A DNA stretch of 64,000 nt from Chloroflexota bacterium (GCA_026710655.1 JAPOQN010000013.1:218510-282509), one strand, 5' to 3'; counted from the stretch's first letter, positions 34,382 through 44,139 are shown. Numbers and translations are program-made. The notes: generated from the sequence alone by a model not told the origin.

Positions 34382-36622
34382 CTACTGCTGCTCTTCCTCC
34401 GCCCGCACCAGCTCGGCCGGATCGAGCAACTGGTCGTCATCGACTTCGACAACGATGGACTCGATCGCTCCGGTGAAGGGGAACGGCGTTTCGTACTGGT
34501 CGCTCACGGCCGTGCCCGTGTCTTGGCCCACGTCGAGCCCCTCGATCGTGAACAGCCCCCCGAGCATATGCGGGAGCTCGCCGCGGCCGGCCTCGATGCC
34601 ATCCACGTTGAGCACGCCCAGTCCTCGGTTGTTGCCCGTCTTCGTAAAGGCGAACTCGACATCGGCCCGTCCGGCGGGGAGCTCCTCCCCACTGACGATG
34701 CGGGTGCGGTCGCCGGCGCAGTTGTGCTCGTAGACGAGACGGTTGTCCTGCACGTAGAGGGCGTAGCCGCCGGCGTATCCCCCGTGCGCCAGGAGCACTC
34801 CCTCGCCCGAGCCCTCACGCGTGATGGTGGCCCGAATTCGGTGGGAGCGGTTGCGGATGTCCGCCGCGGCCACCGTGGGCACGTGCGCCATGCCCTGGGC
34901 GTAGGTAAACGTGTTCCGGTCCTGGGGGCTGCCGGGCGGGACGTTGCCGACAGCCGAGGCGGCGTTCCCCTGTTCCAGGGGAAGCACGTCGTGCTGGCCC
35001 GCCTCCGCCCACCAGCGGTCGATCAGCTGCCGTAGCCGCTCCGGCTCCTCCTCCGCGAGGTCGTAGTTCTCGGCGTAGTCCTCGTCCAGGTGGTAGAGCT
35101 CCCACGGCTCGGTCTGGAAGTCGTCCCCGACGACGTGGTACGTGACGGCCTTCCAGCCCTCGTGCCAGATCGAACGGTGGCCGTTCATCTCGAAGTGTTG
35201 CGTCACCTTGCGCGTCGGAGCATCCGCGTCCTCGAAGGTGTAGGCCATGCTCTGGCCCGCCACCGGAAGCTGGGGAATGCCCTCGAACACCGCCGGTGTT
35301 TCAATCCCGAGCAGGTCCAGCACCGTTGGCGTCACATCCGTGACGTGATGGAACTGGTGGCGCAGGGCGCCCTCCTTGATGCGCTCGGGCCAGTGGAAGA
35401 CGAGCGGCGCCCGGATGCCGCCCGCGTGCAACGTCTGCTTGTACCACCGCAGCGGCGTGTTCCCCGCCTGCGCCCAGCCCGATGGATAGTTGGTGTGCGA
35501 TCGCGGCCCGCCGATCTCGTCCAGGTTCTCGATGTTGAAGGACTCGATGTCGAGGCCGTTCATGCCCCGCAGCCAGTTGACCGTCCCGAAGGGGCCGCCC
35601 GCGTCGCTCGCGCCGTTGTCGGAGGTCAGCACGATGAGCGTGTTGTCGAGCTGGCCCGTCTGCTCCAGGTAGTCCACCAGCCGCCCTATCTGGACGTCCG
35701 TGTGGTCCAGCATGGCCGCGAACGCCTCCTGCAGGCGGTTGGCGACGAGCTGCTGATCGGACGTGAGGCTGTCCCAGGCGGGGACGCCGGGGTTGCTCGG
35801 CGGCAACTCCGTCTCCGCGGGCACGATGCCCGTCGCCTTCTGCCGTTCGAACCACGCCTCCCGTGCCGCGTCGTAGCCCTCGTCGAAGCGGCCCCGGTAC
35901 TTCTCCAGGTACTCCGGGGGAGCCTGGTGCGGGTCGTGGCACGCCCCGAAGGCCACGTACAGGAAGAACGGCTTGTCGTCGTAGATCGCCCCCTGGTCCC
36001 GGACGAACTCGATGGCGTGGTCGATCATGTCCTCGCTGAAGTGGTAGTCCGGCGTGTCGGGCGTGGGGATGCGGTGGTTGTCGTAGGTCAGCTCGGGGGC
36101 GAAGTGGTCGCTCAGCGCGTCGAGGAAGCCGTAGTACCGGTCGAATCCCTTCTGCAGCGGCCAGTGGTCGAAGGGCCCCGCCGCCGAGGTCTCCGACATC
36201 GGCGCCAGGTGCCACTTGCCCACGGCGAACGTGGCCATGCCCTGGTCCCGCAGCACCTGCGCGACCGTGGCCGCGCGGTTCGAGATCGCCCCCCGCCCGT
36301 TCGGATAGGCGCGTGCCCAGTTCGAGACCGAACGCATGCCCACCGTGTGGTGGTTGCGACCCGTCAGCAGGCACGCCCGCGAGGGCGAGCAGAGCGTCGT
36401 CGTGTGGTAGTTCGTGTAGCGCAGCCCGTTGGCCGCGAGTCGGTCCATGTTCGGCGTGTCGATCGTGGAGCCGTAGCTGCCGAACTGGGCGAAGCCCACG
36501 TCGTCGAGCACGATGTAGACGACGTTGGGGAGGCCCCGGGGGTCGGGTTGCTGCGGCCACGGTCCGGAGTACTCCGTGGACTCGAGCATGGCATGGCCCG
36601 AGAAATCGGCGGCGTCAGGCAT
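34382..36622 (-). CDS. Formylglycine-dependent sulfatase (arylsulfatase)
   Basis: 746 aa. Removes sulfate from an aryl or sugar ester. LCSPSRACLLTGR contains Cys78, the residue converted to formylglycine, followed by the usual Pro and Arg. Asp40-Asp41 in IVLDDVG are metal ligands, and LTSDNGASDAGG gives the later Asp-Asn pair. The C-terminal quarter (about 590-735) is a beta-sandwich typical of PAFA/AslA-like sulfatases. No signal peptide is seen, so it may be cytoplasmic. No maturase gene in the window. GGAGG precedes the ATG. Confidence 0.9.
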   Translation of the reverse strand: MPDAADFSGHAMLESTEYSGPWPQQPDPRGLPNVVYIVLDDVGFAQFGSYGSTIDTPNMDRLAANGLRYTNYHTTTLCSPSRACLLTGRNHHTVGMRSVSNWARAYPNGRGAISNRAATVAQVLRDQGMATFAVGKWHLAPMSETSAAGPFDHWPLQKGFDRYYGFLDALSDHFAPELTYDNHRIPTPDTPDYHFSEDMIDHAIEFVRDQGAIYDDKPFFLYVAFGACHDPHQAPPEYLEKYRGRFDEGYDAAREAWFERQKATGIVPAETELPPSNPGVPAWDSLTSDQQLVANRLQEAFAAMLDHTDVQIGRLVDYLEQTGQLDNTLIVLTSDNGASDAGGPFGTVNWLRGMNGLDIESFNIENLDEIGGPRSHTNYPSGWAQAGNTPLRWYKQTLHAGGIRAPLVFHWPERIKEGALRHQFHHVTDVTPTVLDLLGIETPAVFEGIPQLPVAGQSMAYTFEDADAPTRKVTQHFEMNGHRSIWHEGWKAVTYHVVGDDFQTEPWELYHLDEDYAENYDLAEEEPERLRQLIDRWWAEAGQHDVLPLEQGNAASAVGNVPPGSPQDRNTFTYAQGMAHVPTVAAADIRNRSHRIRATITREGSGEGVLLAHGGYAGGYALYVQDNRLVYEHNCAGDRTRIVSGEELPAGRADVEFAFTKTGNNRGLGVLNVDGIEAGRGELPHMLGGLFTIEGLDVGQDTGTAVSDQYETPFPFTGAIESIVVEVDDDQLLDPAELVRAEEEQQ

Positions 36623-36665
36623 GGTTCCTCCCTCGGGCGCGCGCCCGACCGGGTGTCCCTAGCCA

Positions 36666-36696
36666 CACCGCCACCGGGTGACTCCCGGTGGCGGTG
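36666..36696. terminator. Strong hairpin after the binding-protein gene
   Basis: CACCGCCACCGGG and CCCGGTGGCGGTG form a perfect 13-bp stem with a five-base loop, 31 bases past the stop of the minus-strand binding-protein gene and before the sulfatase start. There is no T-run, so it may be an RNA-stabilising or processing hairpin rather than a classical terminator. Confidence 0.5.
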
Positions 36697-36726
36697 CGAC
36701 AGAACGGTTTCCGCAGCCTGATCCCC

Positions 36727-38463
36727 TTACGCCTCGTCGTCGATCCAGACGTAACCGAGGTAGGTGAGCGGCTCGATGAAGCTGTTGTAACCCTGCACGC
36801 GAGGCTTCACGACGTTGATGCCGCGGAACGGTGCGCAGGGAAGCAGCCAGGGGTCGTCGTGGAAGAGCTCGTTGAAGCGGTCGTACTGCACCAGCGCCTC
36901 TTCCGAGAACGGATCGAGCGTCTTCAGCTTCGCCCTGATGTCCAGGAACGTCTCGCTCGTGTACTGGCTCGGGTTGTTGTCCTGGAAGGGCAGCGGCTGC
37001 GTGATCACCGTGACCGGCGAGAACGGCGAGAAGCCCGTCATCAGGAACCAGCCGGCCTCGAAGTTTCGCTCGAACAGCTTCTGGTTCATGTCCGGGATCT
37101 GGTGACCGACAAGCTCGATCTCCACGCCCACGTCCGCGAAGTTGTTCTTGATCAGCGAGGCGAGCTGCGCGCCTACCACGGGGTGGTTGGCGTAGTGGTC
37201 GAAGGTAATGGGCTCCGTCTGGCTGAAGCCCGCCTCTGCGAGCAGCGCCCTGGACCTCTCGGGGTCGTAGAACGGCTGTTCCAGGGAGGGGTCGAAGGCG
37301 GGGCTGCCCGGATCCCACGGCTGGGTCGTCAACTCCACCAGCCCCTCCATCAGCTCGTTCACAATGCGCTCGCGGTCGATGGCGAAGAAGAGCGCCTGCC
37401 GCACGCGCTTGTCGGCGAAGTAGGGATTGGTGACGTTGAGGCCCACGTAGACGATGCCCCACTTCGCCGCCAGCCTCACGTCGTCTTCGTGCGCCTTGCC
37501 GAATACTGGGCTCACGCCAGTGGCGATGTCGATGTCGTCTGCGGCGTAGGCCTGGCCGACGGCTTCGGCATCAGCGAACTGGATCACCTGCACCCCGTCG
37601 AGGTAGGGACCGCCACGGTCGTCGTGCCAGTTGTCGCTCGGCTCGAGCGTGTAGCCGACCCCCGGCGTCCAGGAGCCCATCTTGTACGGTCCCGTGCCCT
37701 GGATGTTTTCGCCGCTCTGAAGTTCGGCGTAGGTGTCCCGCTTGGTGACGGGGAACTGAGCGAAGAAGTCGTTGATGTTCGCGAGCGGTGTCCCGAACGT
37801 GAAGACCATCGTGCGGTCGTCGATCGTACTCATGTCCGTCACGAGCGAGGCGAAGGCCAGCAACTGGCCGCGGAAGCTGAAGCCGTACTGGTCGGGGTTG
37901 ACGATCGCGTCGATCCCGAAGAAGACGTCGTCCGGCGTCACCGGCGAGCCGTCGTGGAAGACCGCATTGTCCTTGAGTCGCATGGTGACCGTGGTCAAGT
38001 CTTCGGACACCTCGTACGAGTCGAGGAGGACGAGTGTTGGCGAGGGTGAGTCTTCGTACCGGATGAGGCTCTCGAAGACGAGGATGGGGATGCCCTGGGC
38101 GCGTGTGAACGGAGCGCCGTTCGTCAGCAGCAGGTCTCCCTGGACCGCGTACCGCAGCGTGCCGCCCTGCTTCGGGCCCGTCTCGGGAGCCTCCGTGGGC
38201 TCGGGGGTCGCCTCTGCCGGAGCCTCGGTTGCCTCCGCGGGCGCCTCGGTGGCCTCCGCCGGAGCTTCGGTCGCCTCTGCGGGCGCCTCGGTGGCCTCTG
38301 CCGGAGCTTCGGTCGCCTCGGCGGGCGCCTCGGTCGCTGGCTGCGGGGCGTCGTCGTCGTCGCCGCAGCCGATAAGGGCGGCGGGGACGCCCGCTCCGAC
38401 CGCGATTCCTGAGCCGGCGAGCATCTGCCGGCGGGTGATAGGCCTCTTCCAGGTCGACGTCAT
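36727..38463 (-). CDS. Peptide/nickel-type ABC substrate-binding lipoprotein
   Basis: 578 aa, family 5 extracellular solute-binding protein. The N-terminus has twin arginines (PITRRQML) and a lipobox ending ALIGC (Cys33), so it is probably Tat-exported and lipid-anchored. Residues about 43-88 are a tandem TEAPAEA linker (six near-perfect 7-residue units), then GGTLRYAV and FESLIRYEDSPSP, the usual start of the mature fold, and later RQALFFAIDRERI. Divergent from the permease pair at 38711. GGAGG lies seven bases before the ATG. Confidence 0.9.
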   Translation of the reverse strand: MTSTWKRPITRRQMLAGSGIAVGAGVPAALIGCGDDDDAPQPATEAPAEATEAPAEATEAPAEATEAPAEATEAPAEATEAPAEATPEPTEAPETGPKQGGTLRYAVQGDLLLTNGAPFTRAQGIPILVFESLIRYEDSPSPTLVLLDSYEVSEDLTTVTMRLKDNAVFHDGSPVTPDDVFFGIDAIVNPDQYGFSFRGQLLAFASLVTDMSTIDDRTMVFTFGTPLANINDFFAQFPVTKRDTYAELQSGENIQGTGPYKMGSWTPGVGYTLEPSDNWHDDRGGPYLDGVQVIQFADAEAVGQAYAADDIDIATGVSPVFGKAHEDDVRLAAKWGIVYVGLNVTNPYFADKRVRQALFFAIDRERIVNELMEGLVELTTQPWDPGSPAFDPSLEQPFYDPERSRALLAEAGFSQTEPITFDHYANHPVVGAQLASLIKNNFADVGVEIELVGHQIPDMNQKLFERNFEAGWFLMTGFSPFSPVTVITQPLPFQDNNPSQYTSETFLDIRAKLKTLDPFSEEALVQYDRFNELFHDDPWLLPCAPFRGINVVKPRVQGYNSFIEPLTYLGYVWIDDEA

Positions 38464-38562
38464 GGTGATCCTCCGCGTGTTGGTGTCTGTCTCTGTGCCG
38501 CCGGCCCGGGTGGCAAGCCTCGCCTGAAGCCCGGCCGGGCGGCCTCTGACGCGTGGGCCGGT

Positions 38563-38568
38563 ACTATA
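38563..38568 (-). promoter_or_regulatory. Probable -10 box (TATAGT) of the binding-protein gene
   Basis: TATAGT on the minus strand, 100 bases upstream of the ATG, in the divergent intergenic region with the permease genes. No convincing -35 was found. Confidence 0.35.
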
Positions 38569-38710
38569 CCGGTCCCGAATGGGGGTGGTACGGCCGAGGC
38601 GTTTTCTGGGCGCCTGACGAGTGTGGCCACCAGCCATCCCGGGGTGTGTATCCTCATGCCCGATCCAGCGCTGACGTGATGGCCAGGACCCGGGACAAAG
38701 GGCGAGGGAT

Positions 38711-39655
38711 ATGGCTCCGTTCATCGTGAACCGGCTCGTGCAGACGATCCCCATCCTGTTTCTGGGTACGGTGCTCGCGTTCCTGGTCCTGCGGCTCATC
38801 CCCGGAGATCCCGCGCTCGTTATCGCGGGCGAGGAAGCGACGGCGGAGGACCTCTACGCCATCCGCGAACAGCTCGGCCTGCACGACAGCTGGCCCGAAC
38901 AGTACATCCGCTGGCTTGGTGATCTGGTCTCGGGAGATCTGGGGTATTCCTTCACAAGCGGCTTGAGCGTCAACCGCCTGTTTACCATCAACTTCCCGCC
39001 CACGATTGAGCTTGGCATTGCGGCCTACGCCTTCGCCATCCTGGTCGGTATTCCCCTCGGCATTCTCGGAGGGGTGAAGCCGAGAAGCTTCTGGGACTGG
39101 CTCCTCTCGGGCTACACCATGGTTGCCGTCGGCGTTCCCAGCTTCGTGTTCGGCATCATCCTGCTCTGGATCTTCGCGGCCGAGCTTGGCTGGTTTCCCT
39201 CGCACGGGCGTGTTTCATTCCTGGACAACCCGGTGGATTCACTCCACCACCTCGCCCTTCCCGTGATCGCGCTCGCAATGCCAATCAGCGCCGTGCTCGC
39301 GCGCTACACGCGAACCACCATCACGGACGTTGTCGGCCAGGACTTCGTCCGCACGGCGAGGTCAAAGGGCCTTGGGGAAAGCACCGTCATCGTGCGCCAC
39401 GCGCTCCGCAACTCGCTCATTCCCGTCATCACCATCATGGCGCTGCAGGTGGGTGAATTGCTGACCGGGGTCGTAATCATTGAGGCCGTCTTCACCCGAC
39501 CCGGTTTCGGCCGCGTCGTGGTCGAAGCAATCCAGCGACTGGACTACCTCGTCGTGCAGACCGTCCTGGTCGTACTCGTCGTCATCTTCGTGACCGTGAA
39601 CCTGCTGGCCGACATCATCTACGGCTTTGTTGATCCCAGGGTGCGTGTCCGATGA
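38711..39655 (+). CDS. Oligopeptide-type ABC permease (DppB-like)
   Basis: 314 aa, six helices. MAPFIVNRLVQTIPILFLGT is the typical DppB start, followed by LRLIPGDPA; the cytoplasmic EAA loop is ARSKGLGESTVIVRHALRNS. It forms the translocation channel with the DppC-like partner, which starts inside its stop codon (ATGA). No ATPase genes follow, so the ATPases must be encoded elsewhere. A GAGGG ribosome site lies close to the ATG. Confidence 0.92.
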   Translation: MAPFIVNRLVQTIPILFLGTVLAFLVLRLIPGDPALVIAGEEATAEDLYAIREQLGLHDSWPEQYIRWLGDLVSGDLGYSFTSGLSVNRLFTINFPPTIELGIAAYAFAILVGIPLGILGGVKPRSFWDWLLSGYTMVAVGVPSFVFGIILLWIFAAELGWFPSHGRVSFLDNPVDSLHHLALPVIALAMPISAVLARYTRTTITDVVGQDFVRTARSKGLGESTVIVRHALRNSLIPVITIMALQVGELLTGVVIIEAVFTRPGFGRVVVEAIQRLDYLVVQTVLVVLVVIFVTVNLLADIIYGFVDPRVRVR

Positions 39656-40554
39656 GCATCGCTGCCGGTCGCCAGGAAGAGCTGACGATGGTCAGGTCCG
39701 GTGTCACCCAGTCGATGTGGGCCGACACGCTGCGTCGCCTGCTCCGTAACCCGCAGGGCGCGATCGCCGTGGGAGGCCTGCTCATCATCGCCATCGCTGC
39801 CATCGCGGCTCCCTTGATCGCCTGGCACGATCCAATCGCCCAGGACGCCTCCGCGCGGCTGCTCTCGCCCTCCTGGGACCACCCCTTTGGCACCGACGAG
39901 CTGCGGCGCGATCTCTTCTCGCGAAACCTCCACGGATTGAAGACCGCCCTCGCCCTGAGCTTCGTGTCGGTGATGACCGGCGCCGTCATCGGCACCATGA
40001 CCGGATTCACGGTGGGGTACGTGCGGGGCTGGGCCGACTCGGTCGTCATGCGCCTGGTGGATGCCCTGCTGGCCTTCCCCGGTCTGCTCATCGCCTTCGC
40101 CATCCTCACCATCCTTGGCGAGGGCCTCGAGAACATCGGTATCGCCATCGTCGTCTTCGCCATCCCCGGCTTCACGCGACTCTCCCGCGCCCAGATGCTG
40201 GGCGAGCGGAACAAGGACTACGTGCTCGCGGCGCAGGTACTCGGGGCCAGCACGCCCCGCATCATCTTCCGCCACATCGTGATCAACGCCCTTCCGCCCC
40301 TGCTCGTACAGGTGGCCCTGGCAATCGCGAGCGGTGTCCTGATCGTGGCCGCCCTGGGCTACTTCGGTCTCGGGATCGAGGCGGACACGCCTTCCCTGGG
40401 CGGGCTGGTGAACGACAGCAGGCCGTACCTCCAGCGTGCGTGGTGGTACCCCGTCTTCCCCGGTGCCATCCTCGCCTTCCTGCTCCTCTGCCTCAACCTC
40501 TTCGCCGACGCCATCAACGAGGCCATCAGCCCCTACGCACGCCGCAGTTCCTGA
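39652..40554 (+). CDS. Oligopeptide-type ABC permease (DppC-like)
   Basis: 300 aa. N-terminal helix, FGTDELRRDLFSRNLHG after the first loop, the EAA-type loop AQVLGASTPRIIFRHIVINAL and a final NLFADAINEAISPYARR, all typical of DppC. An alternative start at a Met 27 bases downstream is possible. Overlaps dppB-like by four bases and ends at a clear terminator. [Segments quoted in parts.]. Confidence 0.92.
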   Translation: MSIAAGRQEELTMVRSGVTQSMWADTLRRLLRNPQGAIAVGGLLIIAIAAIAAPLIAWHDPIAQDASARLLSPSWDHPFGTDELRRDLFSRNLHGLKTALALSFVSVMTGAVIGTMTGFTVGYVRGWADSVVMRLVDALLAFPGLLIAFAILTILGEGLENIGIAIVVFAIPGFTRLSRAQMLGERNKDYVLAAQVLGASTPRIIFRHIVINALPPLLVQVALAIASGVLIVAALGYFGLGIEADTPSLGGLVNDSRPYLQRAWWYPVFPGAILAFLLLCLNLFADAINEAISPYARRSS

Positions 40555-40575
40555 CGGAGCGCCGCACACGAAGAA

Positions 40576-40600
40576 CCCCGGCCAGTCGAACTGGCCGGGG
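40576..40600 (+). terminator. Rho-independent terminator after the permease pair
   Basis: CCCCGGCCAGT, a three-base loop, ACTGGCCGGGG: a perfect 11-bp stem followed by a CGTTT tract. It lies 21 bases after the DppC-like stop; the A-rich flank (GAAGAA) could also serve the convergent minus-strand gene. Confidence 0.75.
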
Positions 40601-40626
40601 CCTCGTTTGCTCGTGCGAGCAGCTCG

Positions 40627-41727
40627 CTAGCCGGCCGAGGCGGGCTGGAAGGCGAGCCTCTCGATGTCGAGGTTGAACACCCGCGCCGCGTTGGTCGCGA
40701 GGATCTTCTCGGTTTCCTCTTCGCTCACGCCCTCGAACATCTCGTCGATCATCGACTGCGTGTGCGGGTAGGTTCCCTCGGGGTGCGGGTAGTCGGTCCC
40801 GAACATCAGGTTGTCGACCCCGAGGCGGTGGCGCGCATCCACCTCCGACTGCGTCAGCGGCCCCGCGCAGAATCCCTGCCGCGCGAAGAGCTCGCTCGGC
40901 AGCAGTTCCTGGCTCTGGCCGCCGGGGCGGCGCTTCACCAGCGCGTCGTACTCATCGAGCAAAGGCGGCACCCACAGGCTGCCCGACTCGACCCAGCCGA
41001 AGTTGAGGGTGGGGAAGCGCTCGGCGATGCCGCCCAGCAGGAAGTGCTTCAGCGCCCCCCGCAGCTCCAGCGTCGTCAACGGCCCGTACTTGAAGACCTG
41101 GCTCTCGGGGTCGGCCTCGAGGACCGGGTTCTCGCGGCCGAAGCCGGGATGGAAGAGGATGGGCATCCCCATCTCCTGCACCTCCGCCCAGAGCGGGTCG
41201 TAGCTGCGGTCGTGGAAGGGAAGGGCGCCGGGGAACCAGTAGTGGGAGCCCGGCAGGATGAGGGCGCGGAAGCCCAGGTCGTGGGCCTCGCGAAGCTCCG
41301 CCACGGCCACGTCGATGTCCGCGATCGTGATGGCGGCCACCCCGATGAAGCGATACGCCTCCCCGGCGAAGTGCTCGGCGAACCAGCGGTAGTAGGCCTT
41401 GTTGCAGGCCCGCACGAACTCGATGTCCGTCGAGCGCGAGCCCCCGCGTTCGATCACGACTTCGGCGCACACGCCGTCCTCGGTGATCGCCTCCATCCGG
41501 TCGCCAAGATCGACCGTGATGCGGAACTCCTCCATCGTGTTCTTGCGCCCGGAGTAGGAGGTTTCCTGCCCGCGCGCGCGCATGTTGGCGAGGATCTTCT
41601 GCAGGCGCTCTTCGTCCCGCTTGTTCAACGTTTCCATGGTTGGACGGTGCTTGGGCTCGATGTACTCGGAGAGGTCCAGGAACCTCTCGGTGTGACTGTC
41701 GGCCGAGATCACTACTCGCGGTGCCAT
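40627..41727 (-). CDS. Amidohydrolase-2 family metal hydrolase
   Basis: 366 aa. VVISADSHTERFLDLSEYI is the N-terminal metal motif in its D-S-H form, FHPGFG gives the central His, and FGWVESGSLWVPPLLDEY and FGTDYPHPEGTYPHTQ are the usual later strands. AAGGGGG before the ATG at 41727 fixes the start over an ATG seven codons upstream. It resembles the amidohydrolase at 13507 in family but not closely in sequence. Substrate unknown; ring-cleavage decarboxylases and hydrolases are the known members. Confidence 0.87.
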   Translation of the reverse strand: MAPRVVISADSHTERFLDLSEYIEPKHRPTMETLNKRDEERLQKILANMRARGQETSYSGRKNTMEEFRITVDLGDRMEAITEDGVCAEVVIERGGSRSTDIEFVRACNKAYYRWFAEHFAGEAYRFIGVAAITIADIDVAVAELREAHDLGFRALILPGSHYWFPGALPFHDRSYDPLWAEVQEMGMPILFHPGFGRENPVLEADPESQVFKYGPLTTLELRGALKHFLLGGIAERFPTLNFGWVESGSLWVPPLLDEYDALVKRRPGGQSQELLPSELFARQGFCAGPLTQSEVDARHRLGVDNLMFGTDYPHPEGTYPHTQSMIDEMFEGVSEEETEKILATNAARVFNLDIERLAFQPASAG

Positions 41728-41902
41728 GAGTCCCCCTTGCCGGTTCATTTCCGGCTGTGTTTCAAGCCATCCGATTCTAACGGCCCGTGCCGGGGCCGTG
41801 TGTTCCGCGCCGCTCGGGCGGACCGCCCCTGTCGGGGTATCGTTCGATTGTGACTCGCCCCGCTCCTACAACCGTTCCGCCACCCGCACAGGGGGCTGGC
41901 GC

Positions 41903-42730
41903 GTGCTAGAGGCGGTGCTCCTCGTCCTGCTGGGGCTGGGCGTGGGCGTGTTCGGCGCGGTCGTGGGGGCCGGCGGCGGCTTCCTCCTCGTCCCCGTCCT
42001 GCTGGTCGCCTACCCCGACCGCGACCCCGCGACCGTCACGGCCATGTCCCTCGCCGTGGTCTTCGCCAACGCGAGCTCCGGCGCCATCGCCTACGCCTGG
42101 CAGAAGCGCATCGACTACCGCAGCGGACTCTGGTGGGCGCTGGCCGCCATCCCCGGCGCCCTCGGAGGCGCCCTCCTCGTCGGGATCATCCCCCGTCCTG
42201 TATTCGTGCTGGTGTTCGCCGTCGCCCTCGCGGGCGTCGGGACTCACCTCATCGTGCGCAGGCAGTTCCGCGGCTACCGCGAGCCCATCAGCGGTCGCGG
42301 CGCCATCTCCCGCCGCATCCGCGACCGCCGCGGCCAGAATTTCTTCTACACCTTCCGCCTCTGGCACGGACTCTCCATCGCCGGCGCCATGGGGTTCGTC
42401 TCCGGCCTGCTCGGAGCGGGCGGTGGCGTCCTGCAGGTGCCGCTCCTCACCATCGTCCTGCGCTTCCCCGTCCACATCGCCACCGCCACCAGCCAGTTCG
42501 CCTACGCCCTGATCGCGCTCGAAGCCACGATCGTGCACCTCGTGACAGGCGGCCTCCGACTGGAGGCCGACCTCGCCGAGGCCGCCCTCATCGCCGCCGG
42601 CGCCATCGCCGGTGCGCAGCTTGGCGCCCGCCTCGCCCTGCGCGTGCGCGGCGCCACCATCCTGCGCGTCCTCTCGGCCGCGCTCCTGCTGGTCGCCATC
42701 TGGCTCGTCGTGGACACCTTCGCGGCCTGA
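41903..42730 (+). CDS. TauE/SafE-type membrane permease (sulfite exporter family)
   Basis: 275 aa, about eight helices in two halves. The halves carry the family repeats GAVVGAGGGFLLVPVLLVAY and SGLLGAGGGVLQVPLLTIVL. Such proteins move sulfite, sulfoacetate or related organosulfur anions. GTG at 41903 is preferred, with AGGGGG nine bases upstream. It could export sulfite or related anions released in the cell, but a link to the distant sulfatase is speculative. Confidence 0.85.
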   Translation: MLEAVLLVLLGLGVGVFGAVVGAGGGFLLVPVLLVAYPDRDPATVTAMSLAVVFANASSGAIAYAWQKRIDYRSGLWWALAAIPGALGGALLVGIIPRPVFVLVFAVALAGVGTHLIVRRQFRGYREPISGRGAISRRIRDRRGQNFFYTFRLWHGLSIAGAMGFVSGLLGAGGGVLQVPLLTIVLRFPVHIATATSQFAYALIALEATIVHLVTGGLRLEADLAEAALIAAGAIAGAQLGARLALRVRGATILRVLSAALLLVAIWLVVDTFAA

Positions 42731-42887
42731 CGGACCCGGACAGGGGGTCGTAGGCCGGATTGCGCAGTATCAAGAACCGGGTTTCCTCGCCCGCGCGGCG
42801 GCCCGGGGGGAGTAGCTACCTCACGACATATTTCTGCGACATTTTCTTCCTAGCTTGAACGGCATCACAGATGAAAGGACTGATGTG

Positions 42888-44084
42888 ATGATGTTCAAGA
42901 AGCGGTTCACGAAGACGTTCCTGATTGGGTCGGTCCTTGCGGCCGTGCTCGGTGCGGGAGTCCTGGTTGCCTGTGCGGGCGATAGCGAGGCCGGAAACGG
43001 TCACGACTCCGACCGCTCAGAGGCAAGCGAGGCCGTCTCCGGGCGCGAAGGCGCCGGCGAGCATGGCGGCCGGGGTGAAGGCGGTTCCGAGGGCCGCAGC
43101 GAGAGCGGCGGCGAAAGCCGCGGCGAAGGCGGGTCCGAGGGCGCCGGTGGCGAAGGCCACGGCCCCGGGGGCGAAGGCGGCAGCGAAGGCAACGAAGCCA
43201 GCGAAGCCGCCATGTCGAGCCCGATTATTCCGCTCGGGCAGACCTGGGAAGGCAACCTCGGCGAGCTGGCGGTTTCCGCTCGCTTCGATGAGGCGACCGG
43301 GACTGTCTACACGACCGTCCAGAACACGGTCTCGGGGAAGCTCTGCTATGTGCAGGCCGAACCGCACCTGAAGATGGGCACGCAGACCGTAGGGGAGCTC
43401 GGCCCTGACAAGCTGGGCGACCTCAACCCCGGTCAGCAAGCAACGTCCGTCCTGGCCGTCGCCGATGAACCGGCAATGGCGGGGGTGGCCTACGACGGCT
43501 ACGTCGTGCACATGGAGGTGTTCGACTGCAGCGGCCCCGGCCCCGTTCCCCACTCGGGAGAGGGCGCCGAGACCGGCGGCGAAGGCCCCGAGGGCAGCGG
43601 CAACGAGGCCGGCGGCGAGCACGGCTCCGGTGGTGAAGGCTCCGCCGAAGGCGGGGGCGAAGCCTCCGAGGGCGGCGAAGAAGGCAGCGCCGCTACCCTG
43701 GCGCCGGACGAGACATTCGACATGGTGCGCGGCGGCGCCCGGCTGATCCTCAGCTACGACGCCTCGGCCAATGCCTTCACGGGCACCGTCGAGAACACGA
43801 CGAACAGTGTCCTGACCCGCGTCAGGATCGAAGTGCACCTCTCCAACGGAACGGAGCTCGGCCCGACGACTCCGGTGGACATGGCTCCAGGCGAGGTGCG
43901 GACAGTCAACCTGCCCGCGACGGCGGCGTCGTTCACCGGCTGGGTCGCCCATGCCGAGGTCGGTAGCGCCGAAGGGGGCAGCGAGTCGGGCGGTGAGTCC
44001 GGCGGCGAGCACGGCTCCGGCGGCGGCGGCAACGAAGCCGGCGGCGAGCATGGCTCCGGGGGCGAGCGCCGGGGCGGGGGCTAG
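42888..44084 (+). CDS. Gly/Glu/Ser-rich lipoprotein with two related beta domains
   Basis: 398 aa. Signal peptide with lipobox LVAC (Cys29). Two globular domains of about 95 residues (about 120-215 and 275-370, each with a T-V-x-N-T strand and a late HxEV) are separated and flanked by low-complexity GGEGSEGG-type segments. The domains look like FxLYD-type immunoglobulin folds, which is a weak guess. AAAGGA lies eight bases before the first of two adjacent ATGs. It is followed by a two-component system and a GH3 lipoprotein on the same strand, which suggests a cell-envelope stress unit. Confidence 0.65.
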   Translation: MMFKKRFTKTFLIGSVLAAVLGAGVLVACAGDSEAGNGHDSDRSEASEAVSGREGAGEHGGRGEGGSEGRSESGGESRGEGGSEGAGGEGHGPGGEGGSEGNEASEAAMSSPIIPLGQTWEGNLGELAVSARFDEATGTVYTTVQNTVSGKLCYVQAEPHLKMGTQTVGELGPDKLGDLNPGQQATSVLAVADEPAMAGVAYDGYVVHMEVFDCSGPGPVPHSGEGAETGGEGPEGSGNEAGGEHGSGGEGSAEGGGEASEGGEEGSAATLAPDETFDMVRGGARLILSYDASANAFTGTVENTTNSVLTRVRIEVHLSNGTELGPTTPVDMAPGEVRTVNLPATAASFTGWVAHAEVGSAEGGSESGGESGGEHGSGGGGNEAGGEHGSGGERRGGG

Positions 44085-44139
44085 CCCCCGGTCCGGACCG
44101 GCAAGGGGTGTACGCTGACCGGCGGAGCATCCCGCGAGT

